From Armillaria gallica (taxonomy: Eukaryota; Basidiomycota; Agaricomycetes; Agaricales; Physalacriaceae), in assembly GCA_037576215.1 (NCBI GenBank), contig JBANDB010000001.1, positions 4,216,001 to 4,280,000 of the forward strand: 64,000 bases of DNA, in the 5' to 3' direction. A model generated the notes under the pieces. It saw nothing but the letters and a program-made list of their open reading frames with translations. It had not been told where the DNA came from and searched no databases. The stretch's first letter is position 1. Each line of letters starts with the position of its first letter. The translations under genes and the position numbers were made by a program. Shown piece after piece: positions 47,245-59,401 of this stretch.

Positions 47245-50200
47245 GCGAAGGTTGAAGAGGCCCCGCAACTGTCCCGCACCTATACAAAGGGACAGACCTA
47301 TAGAGAATGGCTCAAACCATTCGGAGCAGAGTGGACTCTACGTGGCGTAGTACAAGCGCAAACGGAGTCGGAAGCAAAGGCAATCCTCAAAAACTGGATT
47401 CACAAGGCATGCACAGAGGAGGTCGTGGACTCAATGATTGAGGCAATGAGGGGGATGAAGCGAATCGATGCACTCTGGTGGCTTCATGAGCTACAAGAGC
47501 CCAAGCGACTTATCAGCGTGTTAAGCGATAAAGGGAAAGACCTGGTTGTCCCCATCACTCTCGGAGCACCAGGAACAATTCCCGATATCACTACAACCAT
47601 GTTGGTAGACAGCGGATGCACCAGCAGTGCTATCAATCAAAAGTTCGTTAAAAAACACAACATCCCGACCCGACCAACGGCCGCCCCAATCCCGGTCTAT
47701 AATGCCAACGGAACCAAGAACTCAGGAGAATCAATCACCAAATACGCCGAGATCGAACTAAAAATCGGGGATCATTCCGAACGAATAGATCTAGCCGTAA
47801 CAGATCTCGGTGATAAGGAAATCTTCCTCGGCCACGATTGGTTAGCCTGACATAATCCGATTATCAATTGGAAGACTGGAGGATTAACGTTTGCATGATG
47901 CGAATGCCGTAAAAACCCATTCGTACTACCTGATGCAGATCCCGACAACAAATGGGACGAAGAACTGGAAGAGGGAGATACCATCCTTGCAATAGACTTC
48001 ATGCGGGCTATTCTCATATGCGTACATCACGCCAATGACTTAGCCGCCACGGCCAATGCAGAAAGGGAAACCAAGACGTTTGAAGAAATGGTCCCGGAAT
48101 GGTGTCGGGATTTCAACAATCTGTTCGACAAAGACAGTTTCGATGAACTTCCTAAACCAAAAACATGGGACCATGCTATCGAACTCACTCCAAACGCAAG
48201 CGCCAATCTAGATTGCAAGGTCTACCCTTTGAACAGGAACGAGCAAGCGGAACTCGACAAGTTCTTAGACGAGAACCTCTCGAGTGGACGAATACGACCA
48301 TCCAAGTCACCCATGGCTTCGCCGTTCTTCTTCGTTAAAAAGAAGGATGGCAAGTTGCGACCAGTCCAAGATTATAGGAAGCTTAATGAGATGACGATTA
48401 AAAACCGTTATCCACTTCCGTTAATCTCAGAACTAATGGACAAGTTGCGGGGTGCCAAGTACTTTTCCAAGCTTGACGTTCGGTGGGGATACAACAATGT
48501 GTGCATCAAGAGCGGTGACGAATGGAAGGTGGCATTCAGAACTAATTGAGGATTATTTGAACCCACGGTTATGTTCTTTGGGCTCACCAATTCGCCCGCC
48601 ACCTTCCAATGGATGATGAATGACATTTTCAAGAATCTCATTGCATCAAACGCCGTCACCGTTTACCTTGACGACATCCTCATCATGTCCAAAACCAAGG
48701 AGGAACATCGCCGCATCACGCACAAGGTTCTAAGGCTCCTCCAAAAGAACAAGCTCTTTCTTAAAGCAGAGAAATGCGAGTTCGAAACCTTGGAAACAGA
48801 ATACCTCGGGGTCATCATCAGTGAAGGAAGCATCCGTATGGACCCAGTTAAAATCGCAGGAATCGCGGAATGGCCTGTCCCAGTCAAGAAGGTGCAACTC
48901 CAGTCATTCCTAGGCTTTACCAATTTCTACAGGCGTTTCATCAAAGGATACAGCAAGGTCGTCAAACCAATGACCCAGCTAACAGGAAACGACCCATGGA
49001 AATGGGGAAAAGCGCAACAAGACGCCTTCGAAGAATTGAAAAGATTGCTAGCCAAAGAAGTGGTATTGGCGATACCCACAGATGGAGGAAGATTCCGTAT
49101 AGAAGCAGACGCAAGTGAGGGAGCGATAGGTGCGGTATTGATGCAGGAGCAGGATGGAAAATGGCGCCCAGTCGCATTTTTGTCCAAATCCCTCACCACG
49201 ACAGAACGAAATTATGAAATTTACGACAAAGAACTGCTCGCGATAATGATCGCGCTCGACGAGTGGAGGCATTATCTAATGGGCGCAGCTCAGGACTTCG
49301 AAATATGGACGGACCACCAAAACCTCCAGTATTTCCGAAAGCCCCAGAAACTCAACCGACGACAAGCGCGGTGGGTAACTGAGCTGGCCGAATACCACTT
49401 CACGCTTCACCACAAATCAGGAACCGCAAACAAGAAAGCCGACTTACTTAGTCGCAGAGCAGATCACGAGCAAGGAAAGGAGGACAACGATGAGGTTATC
49501 GTCCTCAAACCCGAGCATTTCTGGGCACTGGTCATGCCCACTATCGAGGAAACCCATTCCCAGATAAAGCAAGCCACGCTCAACCACCACCGATGGGACA
49601 AAAACATTGCGACTTCCCTTAACCACGACCGAGGACTGAACATGAATGATGGGTTAATCTATTACGATTCCCGCATTTATGTTCCTTCCGACCACGCGTT
49701 ACGAGGCCGAATAATCGCACAAGTTCACGACCACATCACGGCAGGACACCCTGGCATAGAAAAGACTAAAGAACTCGTCTTACGAGAATATTGGTGGCCC
49801 AGGATGAAAAAGGACATAGAGGACTATGTCCGCAGTTGCGAAACGTGCCAACGAACCAAGTCGAGCACTCAAGCAAAAGCAGCACCGCTACATCCCAACA
49901 CAATACCCTCCCGACCCTGGACTCATATCTCCGTCGACATGGTAACTGGTTTACCAAAGAGCCAAGGCTTCGACGCGATCCTAATGATCGTCGATTGCTT
50001 CTCTAAAGAAATCATACCAGTCGCATGCACTACGGAGATGTCATCAGAAGGGTGGGCCAAAATCCTACGAGACGAAGTTTACGCCAAACATGGGATGCCC
50101 CAGGTCGTTATCAGCGACCGAGGCACCGTGTTTGTATCCAAGTTCATGAAAGACCTTTATGACTTGCTTCAAATCAAGGCAAACGTATCCACCGCCTACC

Positions 50201-51072
50201 ACCCACAAACTGACAGACAGACTGAGCGAGTAAATCAGGAGGTTGAAAAATACCTCCGGATCTTCGTCAATCACCGCCAGAATGACTGGGTGGAATGGCT
50301 CTCTCTCGCGGCCTTCGCTCACAATAACTGCACCCACTCCGCAACGGGTAAAAGTCCCTTCGAGGTTACCCATGGCTATATCGTCGAGGTCCTCCCTGGT
50401 GCCGTACGACCCCAAGCACCCTTCAGAACACCGGCCTCAAACACTTTCGTTTCGAATATGCAGAAAATCCACGCCGAGGCAAAGCAAGCGCTCAAGAAAG
50501 CCGCCGACCAGATGAAAGCCCAATACGACAAAAAGAAAAGACCTGCAGTTGATTACTCGGTGGGAGACAAAGTGTGGCTCGATACGAGCAATCTGGCACT
50601 CCCACATCCGAAGAAAAAACTCGCAGACAAAAAAACAGGCCCCTTCCCTATCATTGCCAAAATCGGAGCTTCGGCGTATAAATTAAAACTCCCTCCAGGC
50701 TGGCGCATCCATCCCATATTCAACGAATCATTCCTAATGCCCTACACGCCACCCGCATTCCCTAACCAGGAACAGCCGCCTCCGCCACCACCCGATCTTA
50801 TTGACGGGGAGGAGCACTATGAAATCGAGCAAGTTCTCGAGCATAGAGACCGAAAGGTCCGAGGAAAGGCTGGCGAACCCTGGCACTGGACCACGGATTA
50901 CTTCGTCAAATGGAAAGGATATGGACCAGAATCCAACAGCTGGGTAAAGGAAAACGACATGGACGCCGATGAACTAGTCGACAAGTATCTCGCAGAAAAA
51001 GTGAACTGCACCAAACAAGAGACAGGAGATTGGCAGTCCTATACGGACCCATTCACTGGGCAAAAGATTTGA
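47245..51072 (+). pseudogene. Gypsy pol with chromodomain, interrupted by in-frame stops
   Basis: Polyprotein for reverse transcription and integration. The protease has MLVDSGCTSSAINQKF near 47.6 kb. RT has FFFVKKKDGKLRPVQDYR, then FFGLTNSPATFQ and VYLDDILIM (YLDD catalytic). RNase H has RIEADASEGAIGAVL. The integrase zinc finger has HDHITAGHPGIEKT..CETCQRTK. The integrase core has DMVTGLPKS, VISDRGTVF and HPQTDRQTERVNQE. The C-terminal chromodomain has DYFVKWKGYGPESNSWVKE (about 50.9 kb), which targets chromoviruses to heterochromatin. Stops at 47848-47850 (after HDWLA), 47896-47898 and 48547-48549 (after FRTN) each fall where Arg is expected, so CGA became TGA. From 48571 the 833-codon frame is open. 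One substitution, TDRQTE for TDGQTE, is also seen. Confidence 0.9.
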
Positions 51073-51276
51073 TACGACCAAGCACTCGACTGGGATTGGT
51101 TTGGTGGCAACGACGACCCCTCGACAAGCTCGAAATCGCCGTACGAAGCAACAGAAATCCCATAAAACAAACAGCAGTCGAAACGTGCCCTATAACAGGG
51201 GATAGCAACGGACCCTCACTCACGACTTCTTACAACAAAAAGAGTACTCCATGACTTCATGATCATATTTCTTTTA

Positions 51277-51710
51277 CAACGCGCACGTGACAAACAAATC
51301 TGCCAACCGCGCATACGGATCCAGTTTTATCACTCGCATCGCCACCATACGAAAAGTCCCCCATGCCCGGAAGGCGAACAAGGCCCCCGGGACAAGCTGC
51401 AGTGTGTATGACATTTCTCGAAAACCCTAGAGGTTTATCGGGGACAGACGATGATGAAAATAAAATGGAACGCCAATCCACTGGCAGATGCGCATAATCA
51501 GGCCTGCTCAACGAGACATACAGGTAAAGTTTACCACTCGCGTCACCATCATATGGAAAATCCTCTTTCCCTCTGGGCGAACAAGGCCTTTGGGATAGGC
51601 TGCAGCCCATATGACATTTCTTCGAAAACTCTGAAACAAGAGATCTCTAGGGACGGCATGATGATGACGTAGACGGAATGCCGATGTACTGGCAGTTGGG
51701 ACACCTGCCT
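51277..51710 (+). repeat. Two diverged tandem repeats (about 200 bp each) at the Gypsy 3' end
   Basis: Unit 1 (about 51277-51480) and unit 2 (about 51481-51691) share ACTCGC(A/G)TC(G/A)CCA, GGCGAACAAGGCC, GACATTTCT and GGCAG. A third partial unit ends at 51710. They occupy the place where a 3' LTR is expected. Confidence 0.65.
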
Positions 51711-51715
51711 TTGAG

Positions 51716-52671
51716 TGTAGACTGAGAATGTTATCTTATTAACAAGTATGACCTGTTTTTAGTATGTTCTGCATTGTCTGCATTGCTGTCTTCATCTTCT
51801 TCAGTGTCATCAGCTCCATCTGACCCCTCCCAAGTTTTGTTCCTTCCTCTGCTATAGCACCCAGTACAATTCTCATATCCTCTTGGCCTAAAACATCTCA
51901 CACTACCATTGAGCATTAATACCACAAGAACCTTAACACCAGAATCCAGTTCTTGCAGATGGCAGTTCCTGCTCTTCGAGTTTTGAAATGGAATGATGGG
52001 CCAAAGAAGAGCAAACAGATGAAGAAATGAAGAAGACTTGACAGACATCATTGACAAGCAATAATATCAATCTTCCAGAGTTGGATGATGGAGACAACGA
52101 TGATGAAGAAGGAAGAAGAAGGAATGTGGGATATTTTGCAAGTGTGCCATACATATATGTCCACTTTCACTATTGTGATCATGATGCTGTAGGTATGTGA
52201 TGACCATCAACTATCCATGCTCATCTTCTGTGTCATACTAGTACTTCTTCCTTCTTTCTGGTTCTGGGGAAATCCTTATGCTTTGTGGTTCTCCTCAACA
52301 TTGTAAGCTTTGTTGGTGCTAAGAATGCCCACAGACACTGCTTGACATGTTTGCTGGTCCTTAAACATGAAAATGTGTGTCATGGACACTATTTTGTTTC
52401 TTCCACCCTCGTGACACCTAGTAGTTTCCTTGGCTCATACATTATGGTTATGACAATATGCTGTATTGCACATATTTTCTTGAGTAAGTACCATGTATAG
52501 CATAAAAACACAGAAGGGAAAGGGACATTGCAGAGGTTTAGATACTACTCCATAACTGGTCAAAAAATAAAGTAGGAAGTATGATAATCAAAAAAGATAC
52601 TCTGACAAAAAATCAACAGTCCAAATTTAGTCCAAAATATCAGCCTGATTCCATATATTCAATGAATACTA
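51716..52671. other. No clear gene; remainder of Copia LTR at left end
   Basis: Starts with the Copia LTR tail (TGTAGACTGAG..CTTATTAACAAG). The minus-strand frame 51731-52057 has a CTGCYSRGRNKTW cysteine cluster and an acidic tail but no family I can name. Otherwise nothing is supported. Confidence 0.35.
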
Positions 52672-53916
52672 CTAGTCATGCTCCAGTTGAGCCTCAATGT
52701 CCATTGCAAGGACTGAACTCTGAATGGTGGATTCTTCACCTTGAGAACTTGTTGTGCCAGGTTCTGAAGGTGTTTGGAAATGAAGTGATGACACTGTACT
52801 TCTGTCACTGTCATCTCTGGGGTGTGTATGTCCTGCAGCTGCTCGACCAATGAGGAGTGTGGGTGCAACTCCCTATATAAGGTGTTTGATCAATGACAAG
52901 TGAGTATCAGGTCATGGACACACCTTTGCAATAGTAGCTATGGCACCAAAGTAACACAAACTGAGATCATTGCAAATAGTAAAAGCCAGATCTAGGATCA
53001 GAGATATTGAATAGAGAGCTGAGGATTCCACCAGTACTTCAATAAAACAGCGATAAACTACCAGTTGACCCACTGCTCCATGTCTAATGCTGACAACAGC
53101 CACAATGCGGTATATGATGAGCAGGGTGCAAGATAATGTTGTTGCCAGGTTGAGGGATAAATAGAGTATAAGCAATACATTTGAGATTGTGCCTGGATTG
53201 GTGAAGTTGTAATATTCTCCTGTGGTTCTTGATACTACATAAAAGGTTTGATATTACTATGAGCATGAAAAGTGTAGATGGGACCAGACATCATACCAAT
53301 TGCAGAAACCAGGGAAAATATTGGTAGCAGAACAACAAGCCAGTGCTGCCCCCAAACCATCCAGCAGCACCAAATCTAGAGTCAAACCAATAGTGAGCTG
53401 ATGTGAATAATCCCTAGTGGAATCACACACCATGTATAAGTTAGCGAGAATGGTACTGATTGTCGCTGTGATTTCCGTCACCCAAGCGGCTGTGTCATTA
53501 CGGAGAAGGGTCAAATATTCAGTCCAAAAATTTTGCCCATTTTTGATGAATGTGGAGCATATTGATGACCAGCAGGCAGCAAAACCAATAGCAATCAGAG
53601 CATAGAGGAGAATGGTGACAATGACCACAGCTTGTTGGATGGTCCAACATTTGTTGATGACTACACCATTTATTTCAGCTTGGGTCTCATAGTAGAAATG
53701 CTCCTGGCTCACATATATTCCACAATGTGACAGCGAGAATGCCAGTGTATATGCCTGACATCAGTCAACAGCTAGATGTCGAGGCACTGAACGCCGATGC
53801 TCACCATGCAATAGCACATAGAGAATTGCAGAATTCAGCCAAGCATCAAGAGCTTGAAACAACAGAGCTTTGTCATCGTCGGTAAGGTCTGATGGAATGT
53901 CTGTTTGAGTTGCCAT
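52672..53916 (-). CDS. Multi-spanning membrane protein of an uncharacterised agaric family
   Basis: Exons join in frame on the minus strand from the ATG at 53916 (MATQTDIPSDLTDDDKALL) through LNSAILYVLLHG, then GIYTGILAVTLWNI, then INKCWTIQQAVVIVTILLYA. Next come ITATISTILANLYM, the conserved IWCCWMVWGQHWLVVLLP, ILYLSLNLATTLSCTLLIIYR, FIEVLVESSALYSISLIL and GVAPTLLIGRAAAGHTHP. A polar tail ends at TAG 52672. Introns of 48-78 bp have GT..AG ends. Six to seven hydrophobic helices are expected, with an extracellular N-terminus likely. I know this family only as common, expanded and without known function in mushrooms. The exon after SLVSAIG seems about 8 residues short of the usual. It looks intact although it lies inside the transposon island. 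Confidence 0.75.
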
Positions 53917-53949
53917 GGGGAAAGCAAGGACAACGAGGTAATGAGGTAT

Positions 53950-54815
53950 GAGAACAACATATACTGTCAGCAGCTTGTGAAATGAAGATATGCATACCTG
54001 ATAAGATGTCACAGGCCTCAGTGAAGAGACACAAAAAAGTTCCAAAATAGTGTCTTTTTCGAGTAAGAATAACAAAAAACTCCTTCCTTGAGTGTCTACG
54101 CGCGTTCCCAGACATTTCTGTCGTACCAGTGATTTGGTTTGATGATGCGGCAGCGGCAACTCCGCTCTGGCAGCTCAAAGGTGGATTCCGTGGCCCGTTC
54201 AGCAAATCCAGCCTTTCATGACATCGTGGATGGCAAAAAGTCACACTCAAGGAGGGTTGAACTGGAGACCTAGCTACTCGGTCACAGCATTGAGCTACAA
54301 GACTACTACAGCAACTGAATAATTTACAATGTGAAGATGTACATAACATGTCACAGACTACAGTGATCTGTGAAGATCTTCCCGGCTGAAGATGTGGCAT
54401 AACATGTCACAAGCCATGAAGATAAGGTCAAAATAGTACAGTATTGTAATAGTCTTGTGGCTAAATGTTGTGACTGAGTAGCTAGGTCTTCAGTTCAACC
54501 CTCCTTGAATGTAGCTTTTTGCCATTAACGATGTCATGAAAAGCCGAACGGGCCACGGAATCCACCTTTGAGCTGCCAGAGCAGAGTCATCGCGGCTGCA
54601 TCATCAAAAAAAATCGCTGGTATGACGGAAATGTCTGGGAGCACGCATAGATACTCAATGAAGGAGTTTTTTGTTATTCTCGCTTGAAAAAGACACTATT
54701 TTGAAACTTTTTTTTGTCTCTTCACTGAGCCCTGTGACATGTTATCATGTATGTATATCTTCATTTCACGAGCGGCTGTGACCTGTGACCTGAAGATAAG
54801 GTCGAAATTGTACAG
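53950..54815. repeat. Two head-to-head MITE copies forming an inverted repeat
   Basis: About 53990-54310 is the reverse complement of about 54450-54740 (both contain GGTGGATTCCGTGGCCCGTTC or its inverse and a TAATGGCAAAAAG-like box). Ends resemble CTGTACTATTTTGACC at 54442 and CTGTACAATTTCGACC at 54815. They belong to the same family as 25416-25946. The left copy lies about 35 bp upstream of the membrane-protein start codon. Confidence 0.75.
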
Positions 54816-56983
54816 TACTAATCTTCTTGTTATAAACAGTACTGGACACGTTCATTCGCTGCTGTGAAGATGATTATCGATATCAAATCGGAACGGGATT
54901 TTTACATACCAACTGTGTTCGATGATTTAATGAGCCGCCGACAGTTTCAAATTGCAACAGAAGCACGACTCGAACTGAGATGTTGCTTTAGAAAGTCCTC
55001 TATCGTACGAAGAGGGCTATACAAACTGCGAGACTCTCAGAGATGTTCTGTTGAGTTAGGGAAATCACGACAGGGAAGAGAATCAAGGTAACCATCCTGA
55101 TGAGGTCTCAGAGCGGCTACCAACTTGAGCTTGTTCCTTCATGGCACGAGTCCTGATTGGCATATTTTGTTGTAAAATTAACATGAAAAAGGAAGGAAAA
55201 TATCGGTGCCAGCTACAAGCGTTACACTGGCAGATCCTGGATATTCCAGTCCGGGGAAAGTCTTGGCAAGGGCATCAGCTGTCGCAAGCTATACAGACAT
55301 GATATCCCACTGTACGGTCGTATACGATGGGAGAAAGTTCACCCTGGAACTAGTGCATCTATCAGAAAGGCGGGGAAGATAATACATCCCCTATGATGAG
55401 CTTGAATCCCGATCTCTTGACGCTGTTAGCAGTGCTGGGTAAACCTTTGAGGAAAGGGCGTTGGGCAACGTCTCAGACTCGACCTTCTTTGTTTGCGTCA
55501 ATAGTTCTTCATTGATCGTCACTTAGATGCCGTTATAGGCAAAAGTAGCACGATAACACGGTACAATGTTGAGCGAAGATAGATTGCCAAAACATAGAAG
55601 CAAAAACATCACTATTGAGGATAACGTCGATATGGCACCATCCCATCGTTGGAAGGGGTTAAATCAAGTTCCACAGAAGAATGACCGGGCAGCTCGGGAA
55701 GACCGGTCAGAATCACGATTGAGGGGAGATGCCTGCTCGATGACCGATGAAAAGGATAGGACTAGGTAGACTGGCCCGTTATTCTGGCAACTGCTGGGCA
55801 TGGCAGATCGCATATACCAGGACAACCACCGACAACATCACGGAGGTGACAGTACAACTCACAGCACCTTTGGCGACTCAGATGTTATCATGCAGCAGAG
55901 AGACTATCTATATACCGATAATGAGAATCACGCATAGGCCATAACACGTTACAATACTCACCTATGATTTCTCCCTCCTTGAGTATCTTGCGGCTTCTAT
56001 GATCGTCGACGCTTCAGAGAAAGCCCCGTATCACCCTACTTCAGATAACATCTCTCCAGTTCCAAAAATTCCAAGCAATGATTGATTCGGTGCACTTGAC
56101 GATGCAGAGATAGAGATGTTGGTGGTGGAAGTCCGACCATCGTCCAGTGCTTGCTTGCCGGACAAAGCTACGTCATCTCGAGGTAGAGTCTGGTCTTCAC
56201 AGTGGGCGCACCGTCATGTCCTGGTTGTGCTTTGGGGCGTGATTGGGAGTAGAGATCGGGCTGTGGATGTCTAAGTGCGCGCGGGATGGAGTCAACAGAA
56301 GCTGCATACCATCCCCGGGCACATCTCCGTGCCACTTCTCAGTCTTCTCTCATCCTCCCCTTTAGCTCTACCTCGTCTTCACCCTCCCCGACCACCATCC
56401 TGTGTTTGCTTGCGGGACGAAGCTACGTCACAAGTTGGAGTTTTCAGCTTAGCGTCTGGGATCCTGGGGTGCGGTGAGGACGAGGGGACTCGTGCTTGCT
56501 CGTCGACATCATCTCGGCGCAAAATCCGAGTTTCGAGCCTGGCCCCTGAGATCCTCTGTCGACGGTGCGGATGGTTTCAGAGGATGAGGAGATGCGAAGC
56601 TGACCGGCAAGTCCCGAAATACCCGATCTATTGTCAGTCTCCCTCATACCACAACAAACCTTCGCTTTGAGTGTCTGTGTCTCCTTCGAAGGGTTGAGAC
56701 ATCGAAAACTCTCCCCAGATTGCTGTAAGTAACCTCTCGTCTTCGTTTTTCAGATTTCATAACCACTTTACTGCCTCGGCGCACTGTGAAGGCTTCCACG
56801 TGTCCCTCTGACTGCTAATTAGGCCGGTGTCTGACGTACGCAAGAACTTCCAGGAGTATCCTTTGCCAAGCAAAACGGGATGACCAAAGACATTGACTCA
56901 CTAGAGATCAACGAGGAAATGAAACATCCGATGTGAGACTCTGCAGATAAAATCGAGGGTAAGCATCATAAATTTCTGGTTAG
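54816..56983. other. Region without recognised gene, left flank of block B
   Basis: Contains short frames such as 54864-55091, 55566-55769 and 56275-56670 (+), with no motifs I recognise. Similarity to block A begins near 56.94 kb. Confidence 0.35.
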
Positions 56984-57931
56984 ATGCTTCAGACTGATCA
57001 CAAAACTCAGGACCAAGATGGTTCTCGATTCTGGGTGGTCGTCATCGGCGTCGACGGAGATTCGCATTATCCTCTGCATGGTTGCGTGTCGGACGCAGAA
57101 CTAATGAAGAAATATCTCGTCGAGGACCTTGGTGTTCCCAGTGATCACGTCCAGCGTCTTTTGGGTCCTTCAAGGGGGGAGACCACCGACGATTCTATTA
57201 GTCCTACTCGCGCCAATATCCTCAAGACACTTTACAGCCTCATTGACAATGCCGATATCTTACCTGGGGACAACATCATCGTCTACATTGCCGGAAATGG
57301 CGCACGCTACGACGCTGAAGAATATTATCGCAACAGGGTGCCTCCGGAAGTCTCTCTCGCATCAATCAGGCCCCTCAATGCTCTATGTCCTTTGGACCGT
57401 GCCGCTCGGGACGATAACGGGTCCGAAATCCTCGACATCAGTATTCGAGAAATTGAAGCCATTTTTACCCAGATCTCTCTAGAAAAGGGCCACAAAATCA
57501 CGCTCATCCTCGATTGCGGACACCCGCGTGCGAGAATCAGGGGTGTTCCTCCAATCGGAACACGCCACCCGTTTCGCAATGTACCCCCGCTCCTACGCCA
57601 TGCGATTGAGCCTATGCTCGAAGGTGCGCATCAGCGTTTGGCTGCCTACCCTCGTTATCTTGCTGGTCGGTCGGTAGCTGCGTACGATTGGCAGCCGGAC
57701 ACGAGCTCTCATGTGCTTTTGGCTGCGTGTCAGAAGAACGAGTATGCGCGGGAAGAAGAGGACGACGAAAAAATAACTCACGGAATCTTCACAAAGGCGC
57801 TCGTGGATTCTTTGAGGTTAGGTCAAGGATCCACTTACGTTGATCTCATTGCTGGACTGCCCAAGTGGCCTGATCAGACGCCCTTTGTCGCTGGAGATCA
57901 CACGGGCGAACCAATCTGGTATCAAGAATGA
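56984..57931 (+). CDS. Caspase-like protein (C14 domain), copy B, catalytically dead by sequence
   Basis: A single open frame of 315 codons. It has the agaric caspase/metacaspase-like fold: FWVVVIGVDGD, YPLHGCVSDAELMKKYLVED, SPTRANILKTLYSLIDN, then a strand ending DNIIVYIAGNG. Active members have GHG with the catalytic His; here it is Asn. DISIREIEAIF and KGHKITLILDCGHPRARI follow. The catalytic Cys of D(S/C)CHS is Gly here. YARE..ITHGIFTKALVDSL matches the small-subunit region. So both dyad residues are lost in an otherwise complete protein. It may act as a scaffold or regulator, or be drifting. A decayed copy with the same His loss lies at 15344-16273. Confidence 0.85.
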   Translation: MLQTDHKTQDQDGSRFWVVVIGVDGDSHYPLHGCVSDAELMKKYLVEDLGVPSDHVQRLLGPSRGETTDDSISPTRANILKTLYSLIDNADILPGDNIIVYIAGNGARYDAEEYYRNRVPPEVSLASIRPLNALCPLDRAARDDNGSEILDISIREIEAIFTQISLEKGHKITLILDCGHPRARIRGVPPIGTRHPFRNVPPLLRHAIEPMLEGAHQRLAAYPRYLAGRSVAAYDWQPDTSSHVLLAACQKNEYAREEEDDEKITHGIFTKALVDSLRLGQGSTYVDLIAGLPKWPDQTPFVAGDHTGEPIWYQE

Positions 57932-58289
57932 GTGTCAACTGACATTCTTCGGTCGCAGTTTATTTTTATCGTTCAAATATAGCTGTACTTGTACGTTTCC
58001 TACCCTTTCCGATGTTCCTTCCAGTTGTATTATAATCTCGCCTTCGTTCTGCATTAACTTCACTTTAAGAATGCGGGAATACAGCCGACTATATTTCATT
58101 CGAGGTTGTTTCACTCATCATCCTCCCTCCATCTCTAAACTTCTCGGAAGTCGGATGGGCGTGCACGGTCGACGTGTATAGGCCGCTATTCAAGCCATGT
58201 TCTCCGCCAAGCGTCTTGCCCACTGTTCTCTTTTCCGCATCGCTCAGCCGTCTCTTCGTCCCATTGAGCCTCTCCCATTTCCTCGTCAA

Positions 58290-58506
58290 ATAGCTTCTGG
58301 AGAATTAAGCGTCCCGTTTTGAACGAACACTCTCATGGCGTTGTCTGCTTGTATACATCACACAAGGACACAGTTGTTCCTTTTGGGCATCTTGTAGTTC
58401 TAAGCGCTCATTCCACTTAAATGTATTACAGCGGATTTTCTCCAAGAGCCAAGGCGACTACACTAACGAAAACGTGGCCACTGGCGGATTCATCAAGGCG
58501 TTCTAA
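58290..58506 (+). pseudogene. Remnant of the secreted beta-trefoil-like gene in block B
   Basis: Short matches to 17150-17390, strongest at AACGTGGCCACTGGCGGATT and the following CATCAAGGCG. Signal peptide, most exons and the 3' part are gone. Confidence 0.7.
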
Positions 58507-59401
58507 GCGAGTCTTTGTTATCATTATGGTCAAGATACAAATGAGATCCATCCAGCGTTAAAGTAAATCTACTAATCCATATCCTGTGTAACATCTGCGC
58601 ATCTCTGGCATGAAATATCCTCAGCTTCCCTGGTGAAGGTCCAACATCAAGGATACTTCTCCCTCACGGCAGGATGAGCTCGGATGGCGACATCGTAGGA
58701 CTCCTCAGATCCGAGGGCGGATGCAGGCTTCGAGAACCCTTCTCCCAGTATGCTCAGGCTACGAATATAGATCCACTCTGGCGACGCAGTTCCAAGCGAC
58801 CCTTCGTCCATCACTGTGCCTCTTGACACGATGAAATGCTTCGCCATGAAATCCTCTGCGAGAATTAGGTAAACAAGCAGCTCCGCCCGAGAGCCTATTA
58901 GCACGCACCATGATGTCGGAAAAATTGAGCAAACCTTGTTTTTCCGTTGTCCTCGAGGGATGTAACTGCTTCTTGCGCGTCTGAAAGGGCGTCTGAGGCC
59001 ACATCAGGTACTTCTGGGAGAATAACATCCACTTCGGCTTCCAAAGAACTTCTGATTTGCCTACCCACGTTGTCAGCCGTTGCCAAAGAAGCGAACCAAC
59101 TTGACTTACTTCTGCTCTCGAGCTTGTTCCAGCAAGGACGTGACAACAGGGCGCACTTCCTGCCAAGGACCTTACCGATTCTTCTCAAGATAGGTGACCA
59201 AAATCATTTTTGACTCAAGATGACTCACAATGTCTTGAGATGTAAAGTAATGGATATTTATACAGATATACATAATACAATGTCCTACATGAAGACGTCT
59301 TGAGACGTTGTACAAGATGAGACGGTGCAAGATGAGATCACTGTCTTAATCTATCTCCAGGCCCAAGATATCTCAAGCTGAAGATACCTGTGAAACAGTC
59401 A

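Larger units (their letters stand above)
40163..51710 (+). mobile_element. Chromodomain Gypsy (chromovirus) retrotransposon, interrupted and lacking a clear 3' LTR
   Basis: Flanked by TTGAG at 40158-40162 and 51711-51715. The 5' LTR is 40163-40632. Internal order: an extra ORF with a membrane helix, gag, CCHC knuckle, protease, RT, RNase H, integrase, chromodomain. A 3-kb palindrome sits between gag and the knuckle. Pol carries several stops. The 3' end shows tandem repeats instead of a copy of the 5' LTR. Confidence 0.85.

Noticed and set aside
40163..51710. Calling the Gypsy element active
   Set aside because: Gag is split by 3 kb, pol has at least three stops and the 3' LTR is missing.
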